From contig JAYWCL010000214.1 in assembly GCA_043780595.1 (NCBI GenBank), positions 1 through 64,000 on the forward strand: a stretch of DNA of 64,000 nt. Direction: 5' to 3'. Below, piece after piece: positions 33,896 through 42,549 of the stretch (within the stretch, counting starts at the first letter, position 1; the number at the start of each line of letters is the position of its first letter). The position numbers and the translations under genes were made by a program. Below the pieces are notes generated by a model that saw only the letters and a list, made by a program, of their open reading frames with translations, was not told the origin of the DNA and did no database searches. The stretch is from Limnoglobus sp043780595. Its GTDB lineage: Bacteria; Planctomycetota; Planctomycetia; Gemmatales; Gemmataceae.

Positions 33896-34831
33896 ATGAT
33901 CGAAACACGCGACCTGACGAAAAAGTACGGCGACCTCTTCGCCCTCGACCGCCTGACGCTGAAGCTCGACAAGGGCGACGTCTTCGGTTTCATCGGGCCG
34001 AACGGCGCGGGGAAAACGACGACGATGCGGATTCTCGCCACGCTGCTGAACCCCAGTTGGGGCGAGGCGAGCGTCTGCGGATATTCGATCTATACCGGCT
34101 CGAAAGACATCCGTCGTGCCATCGGCTACATGCCGGACTTTTTCGGCGTCTACGACGACATGAAGGTGATCGAGTACCTCGAATTCTTCGCGGCGGCGTA
34201 CCGCATCAAAGGCCCCGAACGCCGCAAGAAGTGCGATCAAGTGCTCGACCTCGTCGACCTCGGTTACAAGCGCGACGCACTCGTGACGAGCCTTTCTCGC
34301 GGGATGACGCAACGCCTTGGCTTGGCGCGAGTGCTACTCCACGAACCGCAAGTATTGTTATTGGACGAACCTGCCAGCGGCCTCGACCCGCGTGCCCGCA
34401 TCGAAATGCGCGAACTCATCAAAGAGCTTCGCGGCATGAACAAAACCATCATGGTGTCGTCGCATATTCTGCCCGAACTCGCGGACATCTGTAATAAAAT
34501 CGGCATCATCGAACGCGGCAAATTGCTCTTTAACGACGATGTCAACTCCGCAATCCGGCAGGTTCGCCAGAAGCACATCTACAACGTCTCGGTCGGCAAA
34601 GAGCAGAACGAACTCGCCGCGAAGAAAATTCAAAGCTACTCGGAAATCGAAGCCGTCGAACTGACTGGCGAGGGCAATACGATCAAGGTCACGCTGAAAG
34701 ACGCACACGACGACGGCTGTTTCCTTCCCGAGCGACTCATCGCCGAGGGGTTCAAACTGCGCGCCTTCCAGGAAGAAGAAATCAACCTCGAAGACGTCTT
34801 CATGCGGATCACGAAAGGCATCACGAACTAA
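33896..34831 (+). CDS. ABC transporter ATP-binding protein
   Basis: A 311-residue ABC ATPase of the ABC-2/GldA type. Walker A is GPNGAGKTTTMRI, the Q-loop region is GYMPDFFGVYDDMKVIEYLE, the signature is LSRGMTQRLGLARVLLHEPQ, Walker B is VLLLDEPASGLDPRARIEM, and the H-loop is MVSSHILPE. After residue about 220 a C-terminal domain (HIYNVSVGKEQNELAAKKIQ and beyond) is typical of ABC-2 exporters. It sits between the GATase-like membrane protein and a zinc-ribbon membrane protein, with a 1-bp gap to the latter. It presumably drives export or remodelling by the neighbouring membrane proteins; no classical permease is encoded in this operon. Confidence 0.96.
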   Translation: MIETRDLTKKYGDLFALDRLTLKLDKGDVFGFIGPNGAGKTTTMRILATLLNPSWGEASVCGYSIYTGSKDIRRAIGYMPDFFGVYDDMKVIEYLEFFAAAYRIKGPERRKKCDQVLDLVDLGYKRDALVTSLSRGMTQRLGLARVLLHEPQVLLLDEPASGLDPRARIEMRELIKELRGMNKTIMVSSHILPELADICNKIGIIERGKLLFNDDVNSAIRQVRQKHIYNVSVGKEQNELAAKKIQSYSEIEAVELTGEGNTIKVTLKDAHDDGCFLPERLIAEGFKLRAFQEEEINLEDVFMRITKGITN

Positions 34832-34832
34832 C

Positions 34833-35840
34833 ATGGCAGGGCGCATCAACTGCAACAGTTGCGGGGGCAAGGTCGTCGTACCTGCGGGGCATTCGCGTGC
34901 CAAAATCCGCTGCAACCATTGCGGTTACTACGCCGAGGTGCCGCCGGATCAGCGTTCGACACTCGACGAAGACGGCACACCCGCACCCGTAACATCCGCT
35001 CGCGAGGTCGCCGCGGCAACGACCGATACTTCCGTCAAGAAAAAAAAGAAGGTCAAGCGGGCGGCCGATCCGCGCGACAATCGACCGCAGTTCGAGGACG
35101 AGGAGCCAACCGGGCCGTACCTGCTCGAAGGCACGCAAGACGAGGACGACGACAAACCGTATGCGGTGCCCGGCGACGGTACGAAACTGTGCCCGGATTG
35201 CCGCGTAAAACTGCCGCTCGACGCGAAGCAGTGCGTCCATTGCGGCATCGACCTCGTCACAAAAAAGAAGCCCAAGAAGTCGTACGAGCCGATCGAGAAA
35301 GAGTGGGAGCCACGCTTCCCTTTACTCCTGCGATTGAAGGTCATCGCCGCATTGCAGCTCGTGAATGTGCTGATGGCGTTGTACATTAACAGCGGTGCGA
35401 ATTCGCCGTTCTTCGCGTTCGTGTCGCTGCTCATTCAAGGGGGAATGCAGGCGTTCCTCGTCGGCACATTTCAGATGATCGGCGTCAAGCGAACGGCCGA
35501 GGGGCAGGTGACGATTACGAAAACCTGGCGGATCGCGTTCATCCGGATCAACAGCGTGCCGGTGGCTTGGAAAAAGAGCCACGGTATGGGTATCATTCCA
35601 TCGTACAATCCGGGTTTGCTCGAATGGTTCACGCTCGTCTACCTGCTGTTGCTATTCCTCATCCCCGGCATCCTGTTCTACTGGTTCATCATCCGACCCG
35701 AACGCTTTGAAGTCGCGCTCTGCGACATGTACGGCAGCACCGACGACATTCTCTTCCGCACCACGAACCGGGACGAAGCCGACGACGTTTGCAACGTCAT
35801 CAGCAACTGTTCGGGCTTGATGTATAAGTCGGTGGTGTAA
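34833..35840 (+). CDS. Zinc-ribbon membrane protein in ABC operon
   Basis: A 335-residue protein. The N-terminus is a zinc ribbon, CNSCGGKVVVPAGHSRAKIR then CNHCG; a charged linker (KKKKKVKRAADPRDNR) follows; and a second ribbon is CPDCRVKLPLDAKQCVHCG near residue 128. The C-terminal half has membrane segments near LKVIAALQLVNVLMALYINS, FFAFVSLLIQGGMQAFLVGT and FTLVYLLLLFLIPGILFYWF. The stop of the ABC ATPase is 1 bp before its ATG. Zinc-ribbon plus membrane architectures are common in planctomycetes and of unknown function. It may complete the membrane part of the ABC complex, by inference from position only. Confidence 0.75.
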   Translation: MAGRINCNSCGGKVVVPAGHSRAKIRCNHCGYYAEVPPDQRSTLDEDGTPAPVTSAREVAAATTDTSVKKKKKVKRAADPRDNRPQFEDEEPTGPYLLEGTQDEDDDKPYAVPGDGTKLCPDCRVKLPLDAKQCVHCGIDLVTKKKPKKSYEPIEKEWEPRFPLLLRLKVIAALQLVNVLMALYINSGANSPFFAFVSLLIQGGMQAFLVGTFQMIGVKRTAEGQVTITKTWRIAFIRINSVPVAWKKSHGMGIIPSYNPGLLEWFTLVYLLLLFLIPGILFYWFIIRPERFEVALCDMYGSTDDILFRTTNRDEADDVCNVISNCSGLMYKSVV

Positions 35841-35850
35841 GCGATAAACG

Positions 35851-37842
35851 TCATTTTGTCGGGGTCGGCTTCGCTTTGATGAACTGCCAGCGTTCGTCGA
35901 ACAACCCGGCATCGACGACCTCGACCGCAGCGGGATCGGCCTTCGTTGGCTTCGGTTTCAGCACCGCCCAGTCGCCGAGCCGCGGGTAGAGTTGCGCGTT
36001 CGTGCCGGTGAGTTCCGCCGCATGGAAACTGTGCCCGCTATTGATGACGATGTAACGGTTGGGTATCTCTTTGTTCGGGTAAATCATCGCCGGGAAGTGC
36101 GTCTTCGGGTCGTATGTTTTACCATTCACGACGAGCGTGTCTCTGGTCCACGTGATCGGAAGATGTTGCATCGCTTCAGCGATGCGCGGATTGCTGGCAG
36201 GATCGCCGAACAGGACGACGTTTCGCCCTTCCAGCCCTCCGCGCGCAACCGGCGTTTCACTAAACTTGCCGCGAAAAAACTTATCCCATTCGCTACGAAA
36301 CTGGTTCAATCTCGCCATCGCGAATGCATCCGTTTCCGTTGTCCAGCCTTTCGCATTTGGTGGGAAGACTACGAATTCTTTAATGAACGCATCGTCGATC
36401 GGCCCTTGCAGTTCGCGTATTTTCTCTAATGTTTCCGACGCGAAGTCCGAATCGATATTGGCCCACTTGCCACCGACCTTGTGAAGTAAAGCTCCATATT
36501 TAACATTGGCAAATGGAATCACTTGCCCGTCGATCGTAGCGGTAGCGGGTAACGAGTATCCAGCCGCTTTGCGATCGAACAGACTAAGCCTGCGGATGTT
36601 CTTCGTCGTCAATTCGACTTTAGTTTTCGTCCAAGTTCCATCGAGTACAGCGCGTTCGTAATGCGCGTCGAGTGCTTCAATTCTGGCCCATGACGCTCTG
36701 TTGTAAGAAAGCGTATACGTGACGAAGTGGATTTTCTCGGGCCAGCCACGGGGCAACGCCAAGTGCTTGCGATACTCTTCGTCGCACTTCGCGAGCCACT
36801 CGGGTGGCTGTTTGTGTTCGAGGCCGGACGCGACGATGTGCGTCATGTTTTTGGGGAAGTTGGGGATCGCCTTCAGTGCGTTCTCGATGTTGTCTGCGGC
36901 CGCTTTCTGTGGGTCGATCTCGCCGGAGTAGGCGACGATTGGCAGGTTGAACGCATTCTCCGCGTAATCGACAGCATCGTAAATGTGCAGGCACGCTTCC
37001 TGATAATCGGGCAACTTCGCAGGCAGGTTCTTGATGTAGCCGCGCGTGGTGGTGAACCCCGCGCCGGGGCCAATGACCGCAAACGCAAACGGGTTGTGCA
37101 GCCCGATGTGCCACGTGCCCGCGCCGCCCATCGAGAACCCACGCAGAACGATTTTCTCACCATCGAAAGGCAAACCTCGCGTATTCCCATCGACGGTCGA
37201 AAAACTACGAGTCGCCTCCAATACATCGGTTTCACCGGCCCAGCGATACGCATTGTTGCCACGACCGTATGGCTCCAGCACGATGTAGTCTGGCCCCTTT
37301 GCCACCGGCTTTGCGTTCTCGGCACCCGCGATGAACTTCACTTCGGTCAACGTCTGATCGCGACCGTGCAGCACGATGTCCAGCCGATGCGTCTTCGCAT
37401 TCTCGGTAGTGTAACCGATGGGCAACGTCACCTTAAATGGCTGGACTGAACGATCGACGTCGGAGTAATACCCGCGAATCATCGGCTTGCCACGCAAGTC
37501 GAGCCACGGGGCGCGTCCCGCCGCAACGGCCTTCGCGCGTTCCAGACCGGCATCGAGCGTCAACAGCGTTTGTTTGCCCGAATCTTTCGTGAAGTATTCG
37601 CCGTGCCGCACGATCCACTCAGCGGCCTTCAGGTAAATTTCGACATCGGCCTTACGTGGTAACGACGTCTCTTTCGGTAACGCCGCAAAGGCTTCGCGAA
37701 GCGCGACCGTCTTCGCTTCGATCTGTTTGAGGACGTCCGGATCGACGGTCACCGCGTTCGCCGGGGCGAAATTCGGCTGCGCCAATGCCACCGAAGACAT
37801 GCACATCACAACAAGGAGGGAACGGATCACGGGGTGTCTCAT
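35851..37842 (-). CDS. Secreted alpha/beta-hydrolase, prolyl-oligopeptidase/esterase type
   Basis: A 663-residue exported protein (signal MRHPVIRSLLVVMCMSSVAL, cleavage near AQA/AQP). Residues about 130-370 form an alpha/beta-hydrolase: HRLDIVLHGRDQTL is the first strand and oxyanion region, VLRGFSMGGAGTWHIGLH holds the nucleophile serine in GFSMGG, and LPIVAYSGEIDPQKAA is near the acid residue. The histidine is probably in VASGLEHKQPPEW. The C-terminal 250 residues are a beta-rich domain found in planctomycete members of this group. A polyester or glycan ester substrate is plausible but not shown. The start at 37842 opens the signal; 72 bp of open frame lie upstream. Confidence 0.85.
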   Translation of the reverse strand: MRHPVIRSLLVVMCMSSVALAQPNFAPANAVTVDPDVLKQIEAKTVALREAFAALPKETSLPRKADVEIYLKAAEWIVRHGEYFTKDSGKQTLLTLDAGLERAKAVAAGRAPWLDLRGKPMIRGYYSDVDRSVQPFKVTLPIGYTTENAKTHRLDIVLHGRDQTLTEVKFIAGAENAKPVAKGPDYIVLEPYGRGNNAYRWAGETDVLEATRSFSTVDGNTRGLPFDGEKIVLRGFSMGGAGTWHIGLHNPFAFAVIGPGAGFTTTRGYIKNLPAKLPDYQEACLHIYDAVDYAENAFNLPIVAYSGEIDPQKAAADNIENALKAIPNFPKNMTHIVASGLEHKQPPEWLAKCDEEYRKHLALPRGWPEKIHFVTYTLSYNRASWARIEALDAHYERAVLDGTWTKTKVELTTKNIRRLSLFDRKAAGYSLPATATIDGQVIPFANVKYGALLHKVGGKWANIDSDFASETLEKIRELQGPIDDAFIKEFVVFPPNAKGWTTETDAFAMARLNQFRSEWDKFFRGKFSETPVARGGLEGRNVVLFGDPASNPRIAEAMQHLPITWTRDTLVVNGKTYDPKTHFPAMIYPNKEIPNRYIVINSGHSFHAAELTGTNAQLYPRLGDWAVLKPKPTKADPAAVEVVDAGLFDERWQFIKAKPTPTK

Positions 37843-37989
37843 GGGTGAACGGTCGAGTCCCCCAAAGGTAACGACTTTTGGCACGTCTCGCAAGCAGACG
37901 TTTCGTAGGTACAATCTTTTGAGAGACTGAGCGGGACGCAGCTTCGCGTGTGCGGGCTGACTGCTCGGCTAACACTGAGGGTGTCGAAA

Positions 37990-38580
37990 ATGTTTCTGAA
38001 GCTGTTTGCGATCTGTTTCATAGGGCTGGCGATGGTCGCCGCCAACGGGGCACGTGCCGCGAATCCCGTCGTCGTCATCGAGACTTCGCTCGGCAAAATT
38101 AAAGTCGAATTGTACGAAGACAAGGCCCCGATCACGGTGAAGAACTTCCTCGCGTACACCGATGACAAGTTCTACGACGGAACGATCTTCCACCGCGTGA
38201 TGGGCAAGGAAAACTCGGGCCGCGATTTCATGATCCAGGGTGGTGGCCACACGCCGGACCTGAAGGAAAAGGACAACAAGAAGAAGTCGATCAAGAACGA
38301 GTCCGCAAACGGCTTGTCGAACGCACGCGGGACGATCGCGATGGCCCGCACTGGCGATCCGGACAGCGCGACTTGCCAGTTCTACATCAACGTCGCCGAC
38401 AACACCGGCCTCGACAAGGCCAACGACGACGCGGGCCACGGCTATTGCGTGTTCGGTCGGGTCACCGAAGGAATGGATATCGTCGATAAGATCAAGGCCG
38501 TGCCCACCGTCAAGCGCGGCGGCCAAGGCAACTTGCCGAAGGAAGACATCGTCATCAAGAGCGTACGACTGGATAAATAG
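37990..38580 (+). CDS. Exported cyclophilin-type peptidyl-prolyl isomerase
   Basis: A 196-residue protein with a signal peptide (MFLKLFAICFIGLAMVAANG) and a complete cyclophilin fold. Visible are VVIETSLGKIKVELYEDKAP, FYDGTIFHRVMGKENSGRDF (FHR with the catalytic arginine), MIQGGGHTP, GTIAMARTGDPDSATCQFYI (A-R and QF.IN) and YCVFGRVTEGMDIVDKIKAV. It should catalyse cis-trans isomerisation at proline peptide bonds of exported proteins. GAGG lies about 10 bases before the ATG; a GTG three codons earlier is possible. It faces clpS, with a hairpin between the two 3' ends. Confidence 0.95.
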   Translation: MFLKLFAICFIGLAMVAANGARAANPVVVIETSLGKIKVELYEDKAPITVKNFLAYTDDKFYDGTIFHRVMGKENSGRDFMIQGGGHTPDLKEKDNKKKSIKNESANGLSNARGTIAMARTGDPDSATCQFYINVADNTGLDKANDDAGHGYCVFGRVTEGMDIVDKIKAVPTVKRGGQGNLPKEDIVIKSVRLDK

Positions 38581-38595
38581 TTTTAAGTCGCGATG

Positions 38596-38621
38596 AGTGG
38601 CGAGTTCCGATATTCGCCACT
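38596..38621. terminator. Hairpin between cyclophilin and clpS 3' ends
   Basis: AGTGGCGA (38596-38603) and TCGCCACT (38614-38621) form a perfect 8-bp stem with a 10-nt loop in the 56-bp convergent gap. No T-run follows on either side, so termination strength is uncertain. Confidence 0.5.
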
Positions 38622-38636
38622 GCTTCGATCTCTTCA

Positions 38637-38963
38637 CTACTCTGAGGGTTCGATGATTGCGGTCATCGAACCTTCGCATCTCGGAATCGATGGGTCCGGG
38701 CCGTAAGCGTGGATCTGCTCTTGCTTGAGTTCGGCATGTTCTTTCGACGTCGTCAGTACGACCGCACGACCGTGCTTATCGACTTGTTCCGCGAGCTTAT
38801 AGCCCTTTTCAACCGGGTGGTTGAAGAGTTCCTTGAGCAACAGAATTACGTAGGCGTAACTGTGGTCGTCGTCGTTTAAGAGAATGACGTGGTACGGCGG
38901 TTGACGCCGCGTCCGCGTTTCACTTTCCGTTTCGAGTTCGGGTAGCGTTGCGGTCTGGCTCAT
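38637..38963 (-). CDS. clpS: ATP-dependent Clp protease adaptor ClpS
   Basis: A 108-residue ClpS, the adaptor that delivers N-end-rule substrates to ClpA/ClpP. The family signature is PPYHVILLNDDDHSYAYVIL, in which the NDD motif contacts the substrate alpha-amino group. It is followed by the helix LLKELFNHPVEKGYKLAEQV and VLTTSKEHAELKQEQIHAYG. An acidic flexible N-terminal tail of about 30 residues precedes the core, as in other ClpS. ATG at 38963 begins that tail; an upstream in-frame start exists 30 bp earlier. No clpA is adjacent, as is normal outside proteobacteria. Confidence 0.95.
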   Translation of the reverse strand: MSQTATLPELETESETRTRRQPPYHVILLNDDDHSYAYVILLLKELFNHPVEKGYKLAEQVDKHGRAVVLTTSKEHAELKQEQIHAYGPDPSIPRCEGSMTAIIEPSE

Positions 38964-39025
38964 GCGGTGGTCCTGCCGTGCGGGTGAAAGCACATTGTAA
39001 CCGTCGTGGCATACGCTGCAATGGA

Positions 39026-40798
39026 CTACTTACCGTTCGTGAGTTTTGGCACTTCGTGCGAACCCGTCGCGGCGAGCTCGGCCGTCAATCGACCGAAACA
39101 CGCGATAGCAATATCGTCGTTCTGCGGTCGCCCGTTCGCATGTTTCCGCACGGAGGTGATGAGCCGATCGCCGATGGTTGCCGGGCGGTTGGCCGGTCCC
39201 ATCGGCGACGGGTCGAAGATCGCTTTCGTCACGCCGATCATCTCGAACATATCGCCCGCTGGCGACATCGCATCGGAGACGCCATCGGTGAACAGTAAAA
39301 TGTTATCGCCTTCGTTCAAATCGAACTCGACCGATTGATATTCAAAACCCGTCACGAGGCCGAGTGGCAACCCACTGAGATCGTTGGTAATTACTTCGTC
39401 GAACGATTTGTCCAACAGTCGGAATCGGTTCGGGTTGATGTGGCCTGCGTTCACCAGCACCACTTTATGCGTCATCGGGTTGAGGATGATCGCGGCCATT
39501 GTGACGAAGCGATCGCCGATCCCACCGCGAATGAGTTGCTCGTTGAGAAGGTTGACCGCGGCGGCCAAGCTCGGTTGCGTGAGGATGCAGTAGCGGGCTT
39601 CGGCGCTCAGTTTCGCCATGAGAAGCGATGCCGGTACGCCCTTCCCTGCCACGTCGCCGAGCATGATCGCGATGCGGCCATCGGGCAACGTGATGAGATC
39701 GTAGTAGTCGCCACCGACGGTTTGAGCCGCGCTATAGACGGCGTAAAATTCGTAACCCTTCGCGACGGGCATGTCCTTAGGTAGGAAGCCGAGTTGCACT
39801 TTCTTCGCGATTTCGATCTCGTTTTGCTGCTTCTCCCGCGCCATGTTGTTTTCTTGGTACGTCGCCTTTTCAATCGCCACCGATGCGAGGTTCGCGACGA
39901 TGAGCAACATTTTCAGGTCGTCTTCTCGAAACTTCTTGCTGCGGTCTTGCGTGTCGAGTTGGAGTGCGCCGATGGCGACGCCTTCGGTGGAAACGAGCGG
40001 CACGCACATCACCGAGCGGATGCGGAATTCGGCAATCGACTGCGCCGCGCCCATCGCGGCATCGGACGACGCATCTTCGCTGAGGTACGCCGTCTGCGAT
40101 TCCATGCACTTCCGCACGATCGTCTTGCTGAAACGGTGGTCGTCGCCGGGCGTCGAGCGTCGCGCCTTCACGACTCTCGGAATGAGCTTCGTGCCTTCGC
40201 TGAGGATGATAAAGCAACGGTCGGCCTGCCGGAACACTCCGAGAATGCTATCGGCAATCACGTTCAAAAGCGGGTCGAGTTCGTTCGCCTTGGACAGCGC
40301 GACGCTGATATCGAGGAGCGCCCGCAACTTATCGTTCGGCTGAGCACCGAGCAGTTCCGCCGTCGGTCGAACGGCCACAGTCGATTCGACATTGCTCATG
40401 TCGGCAACGTCGGTACCGTCGGAGTTTTCTTCGGGTTCGACTTCACCGGGGCCGAACTCGCGAGGGAGTTTCAGTCGCGGTTTGGCAGCCGCAACGGCTT
40501 TTTCGTCCTGGTAGAGATACTGGAAATCGCAAATTTTAATTCTGTCGTCGTGTTTCAGATGATGCGGTGCGGTAATCGCACGATTATTCACGAACGTGCC
40601 GTTGCGGCTATTGAGGTCTTCGATGAAGAACTCGCCATTTTTGATGATGATTTTCGAGTGCTGCCGACTGACCGCATGATTCGGCACGACGATCCCGCAC
40701 TTGTCTTCCCGGCCGAGGATCACCTCTTGAGCCTTCAAAATGTGTGTCTCGGAGGCACCGGTCGAGCCGGGCGATTTGATCAGAATAAGGGTCGGCAT
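39026..40798 (-). CDS. FHA-GAF-PP2C (SpoIIE/RsbU-type) signalling phosphatase
   Basis: A 590-residue cytoplasmic signalling protein with three domains. FHA (about 1-95) is shown by VILGREDKCGIVVPNHAVSR, QHSK and DLNSRNGTFVNN, the phosphothreonine-binding loop residues. GAF (about 165-310) is shown by CFIILSEGTKLIPRVVKARR and SVMCVPLVSTEGVAIGALQL. A PP2C/SpoIIE domain (about 345-585) has GGDYYDLITLPDGRIAIMLG, DVAGKGVPASLLMAKL and LLFTDGVSDAMSP, with the metal aspartates present. It should dephosphorylate a partner after phosphopeptide and ligand sensing. No ATG has a strong Shine-Dalgarno; 40798 places the FHA domain at the N-terminus and 40807 is an equal alternative. It is divergent from the sigma/anti-sigma operon. 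Confidence 0.92.
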   Translation of the reverse strand: MPTLILIKSPGSTGASETHILKAQEVILGREDKCGIVVPNHAVSRQHSKIIIKNGEFFIEDLNSRNGTFVNNRAITAPHHLKHDDRIKICDFQYLYQDEKAVAAAKPRLKLPREFGPGEVEPEENSDGTDVADMSNVESTVAVRPTAELLGAQPNDKLRALLDISVALSKANELDPLLNVIADSILGVFRQADRCFIILSEGTKLIPRVVKARRSTPGDDHRFSKTIVRKCMESQTAYLSEDASSDAAMGAAQSIAEFRIRSVMCVPLVSTEGVAIGALQLDTQDRSKKFREDDLKMLLIVANLASVAIEKATYQENNMAREKQQNEIEIAKKVQLGFLPKDMPVAKGYEFYAVYSAAQTVGGDYYDLITLPDGRIAIMLGDVAGKGVPASLLMAKLSAEARYCILTQPSLAAAVNLLNEQLIRGGIGDRFVTMAAIILNPMTHKVVLVNAGHINPNRFRLLDKSFDEVITNDLSGLPLGLVTGFEYQSVEFDLNEGDNILLFTDGVSDAMSPAGDMFEMIGVTKAIFDPSPMGPANRPATIGDRLITSVRKHANGRPQNDDIAIACFGRLTAELAATGSHEVPKLTNGK

Positions 40799-40942
40799 GG
40801 CGTTCATCCGAAGCAACGGAAGGTCTACCGAGAACGATTTTACCGAGATTCCGAACTTCGTGCAAGAAATCCGAGTGCAGGTGTCACAGTTTTAAGGCGA
40901 AAAGCGACTAGAATGAGATTGAACATCCCAAGGAGCCAAAAT

Positions 40943-41212
40943 ATGCCGAAGAAACCGCGTTCGCGGGCTGCATCACCGAAGACCGTTGGAGGGATCCTCG
41001 GAGTCGGGTTGGACAACTCCGATGGCGAGAAGCGGGTGACGCGAACCGAAGAGATGGTGCTTCTCGGCGGGTCGCAGGAAACGCACGAACGGATGCAAGA
41101 GACTGCGATTCGCTTCAGCGAAAGTCTGGAACAACGCGGCAAACGGCTCGAAGAGACTTCGGTTGAAGAAGTCGTCGATCTGCTACGCAAGGCATCCGAA
41201 AAAACTAAGTGA
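40943..41212 (+). CDS. Small charged protein, unknown function
   Basis: An 89-residue hydrophilic protein (starting MPKKPRSRAASPKTVGGILG) with a basic N-terminus and a helical, charged second half (ETAIRFSESLEQRGKRLEET, then VEEVVDLLRKASEK). AGGAG lies eight bases before the ATG at 40943, which supports a real gene despite its size. Its frame is open far upstream, antisense to the FHA gene, but that is a shadow. I do not recognise the family. It is encoded just before the ECF sigma factor, in the same orientation, about 85 bp away. Confidence 0.65.
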   Translation: MPKKPRSRAASPKTVGGILGVGLDNSDGEKRVTRTEEMVLLGGSQETHERMQETAIRFSESLEQRGKRLEETSVEEVVDLLRKASEKTK

Positions 41213-41297
41213 CGGTCAAACCCTTTTCTCACTTTGGCGAATAGCCGTTCGCGAAACCTTTCCCTGCTATGTCAGGTATCTCTCGACGAGGGTTCCC

Positions 41298-41864
41298 GTG
41301 GCCGACGTTGCCGACACCGAGCTTGTCTGTCGCTGTGCCAGTGGCGATGTCGGCGCGATGCGAGAACTCGTGCAGCGATTCCAAGACGATGTTTTCGGCG
41401 TCAGCGTGCGAATGTTACGGAACGCCCACGATGCGGAAGATGTCTCGCAAGAGGTGTTTCTACGGGTATTTCGCAGTTTGCACCGCTGGGATCGCGAACG
41501 TCCGTTGCGACCTTGGGTACTGACAATTGCGGTGAATCGCTGTCGTACGGCACTCTCGAAACGGAGCAAACTGCCGGAGTTGGTCGATTATCTGCAAGAG
41601 TCCGCAGCGGCGGTACCCGACACCGATGGCAACGAATTGACGGTCGAGATTCGTGCAGCAGTGGAAGAACTTCGACCCGATTACCGCGAAGTGTTCGTAC
41701 TGTTCCACGAACGCGGACAGAGTTACGAGGAAATTTCGGAAGTCGTCGACCGACCCGTTGGCACGATCAAAACGTGGCTGCACCGGGCACGTGCCGAGCT
41801 TCTAGATCGCCTGAAACGCCGGGGCTTCGTCCCGCCCGAACCGACCCGCGCGAAAGCGCCGTGA
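41298..41864 (+). CDS. ECF-type RNA polymerase sigma factor
   Basis: A 188-residue sigma factor of the ECF class. Region 2 reads VQRFQDDVFGVSVRMLRNAH, DAEDVSQEVFLRVFRSLHRW, and WVLTIAVNRCRTALSKR; region 4 reads VEELRPDYREVFVLFHERGQ, SYEEISEVVDRPVGTIKTWL and HRARAELLDRL. There is no region 3. The best start is GTG at 41298, six bases after GAGGG, although the frame is open further upstream. A gene for a protein with an HxxxCxxC zinc motif and one membrane helix follows after 4 bp and is its likely anti-sigma factor, and a secreted protein comes third, giving an operon. Confidence 0.93.
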   Translation: MADVADTELVCRCASGDVGAMRELVQRFQDDVFGVSVRMLRNAHDAEDVSQEVFLRVFRSLHRWDRERPLRPWVLTIAVNRCRTALSKRSKLPELVDYLQESAAAVPDTDGNELTVEIRAAVEELRPDYREVFVLFHERGQSYEEISEVVDRPVGTIKTWLHRARAELLDRLKRRGFVPPEPTRAKAP

Positions 41865-41868
41865 ACCT

Positions 41869-42531
41869 ATGAACGAAGTGAATGACATCACGAATTCTGC
41901 CGAATGCGAACGCATCGCTGCGCTGATGACCCGCGTACTCGACCGCGAAGTGGCGGCCGAGACGTTAGCCGACGATTCGCACTTGGCCGAATGTGCTGCC
42001 TGCCGCGAAATGATTGCCGTCGTCGAACAATTCGCGTTGCCAACGCCGAAGCCTTCGATGTTGTTTACGGAGCGTGTCGTCCGTGCGGCAGATCGCGACT
42101 TCCGGCAACGTCGGCGAACCCGCTGGATGGTGCGAAGCGGCGCGATGGCGATGGCCGCCTCGGTGTTGGTTGCCGTGATGGTAATGAAACCGTGGGCGAC
42201 GAAACCGATTGAAATCGTGCAAGTACCAGTTCCAGAAGTGAAAACGATCGTGAAGCCGGTGAAAATCGAGCAATCGTTCGCGGAAGCGGGTTCGGCGTTC
42301 GTTTCGATCACTCGGAAGGCGACCGATCAATCGTTGGCCCCTGCCGTCAACTGGATCGCCAGCCGCGATGCGAATGTGCCTGCCGAACGCACCGAAACTT
42401 CCTCACTTGCGAACCTGCCGAATGCGGCGAAAGATGGCATTGAGCCGATCGCGAACACCACGAAACGTGCGTTTAATTTGTTTGTCCGCGATGTCGCCGG
42501 TTTGACCGCGACCGGCAAAATGAAGTCGTAA
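41869..42531 (+). CDS. Probable membrane anti-sigma factor (ZAS type)
   Basis: A 220-residue protein. The N-terminal cytoplasmic part has HLAECAACREM, an HxxxCxxC arrangement as in zinc-containing anti-sigma factors. A membrane helix lies near residues 88-106 (RSGAMAMAASVLVAVMVMKP). The C-terminal 110 residues would be periplasmic and are low in recognisable features. Starting 4 bp after the ECF sigma stop, it is the expected partner that holds the sigma factor until a signal arrives. The third gene of the operon (42550-44262) encodes an exported protein that may belong to the same response. Confidence 0.85.
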   Translation: MNEVNDITNSAECERIAALMTRVLDREVAAETLADDSHLAECAACREMIAVVEQFALPTPKPSMLFTERVVRAADRDFRQRRRTRWMVRSGAMAMAASVLVAVMVMKPWATKPIEIVQVPVPEVKTIVKPVKIEQSFAEAGSAFVSITRKATDQSLAPAVNWIASRDANVPAERTETSSLANLPNAAKDGIEPIANTTKRAFNLFVRDVAGLTATGKMKS

Positions 42532-42549
42532 CCCCTACGCGGATCGCCC

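Noticed and set aside
39794..41212. 472-codon plus frame running into the small protein at 40943
   Set aside because: Its first part is antisense to the FHA-GAF-PP2C gene; only the last 89 codons have a proper ribosome-binding site and are kept.
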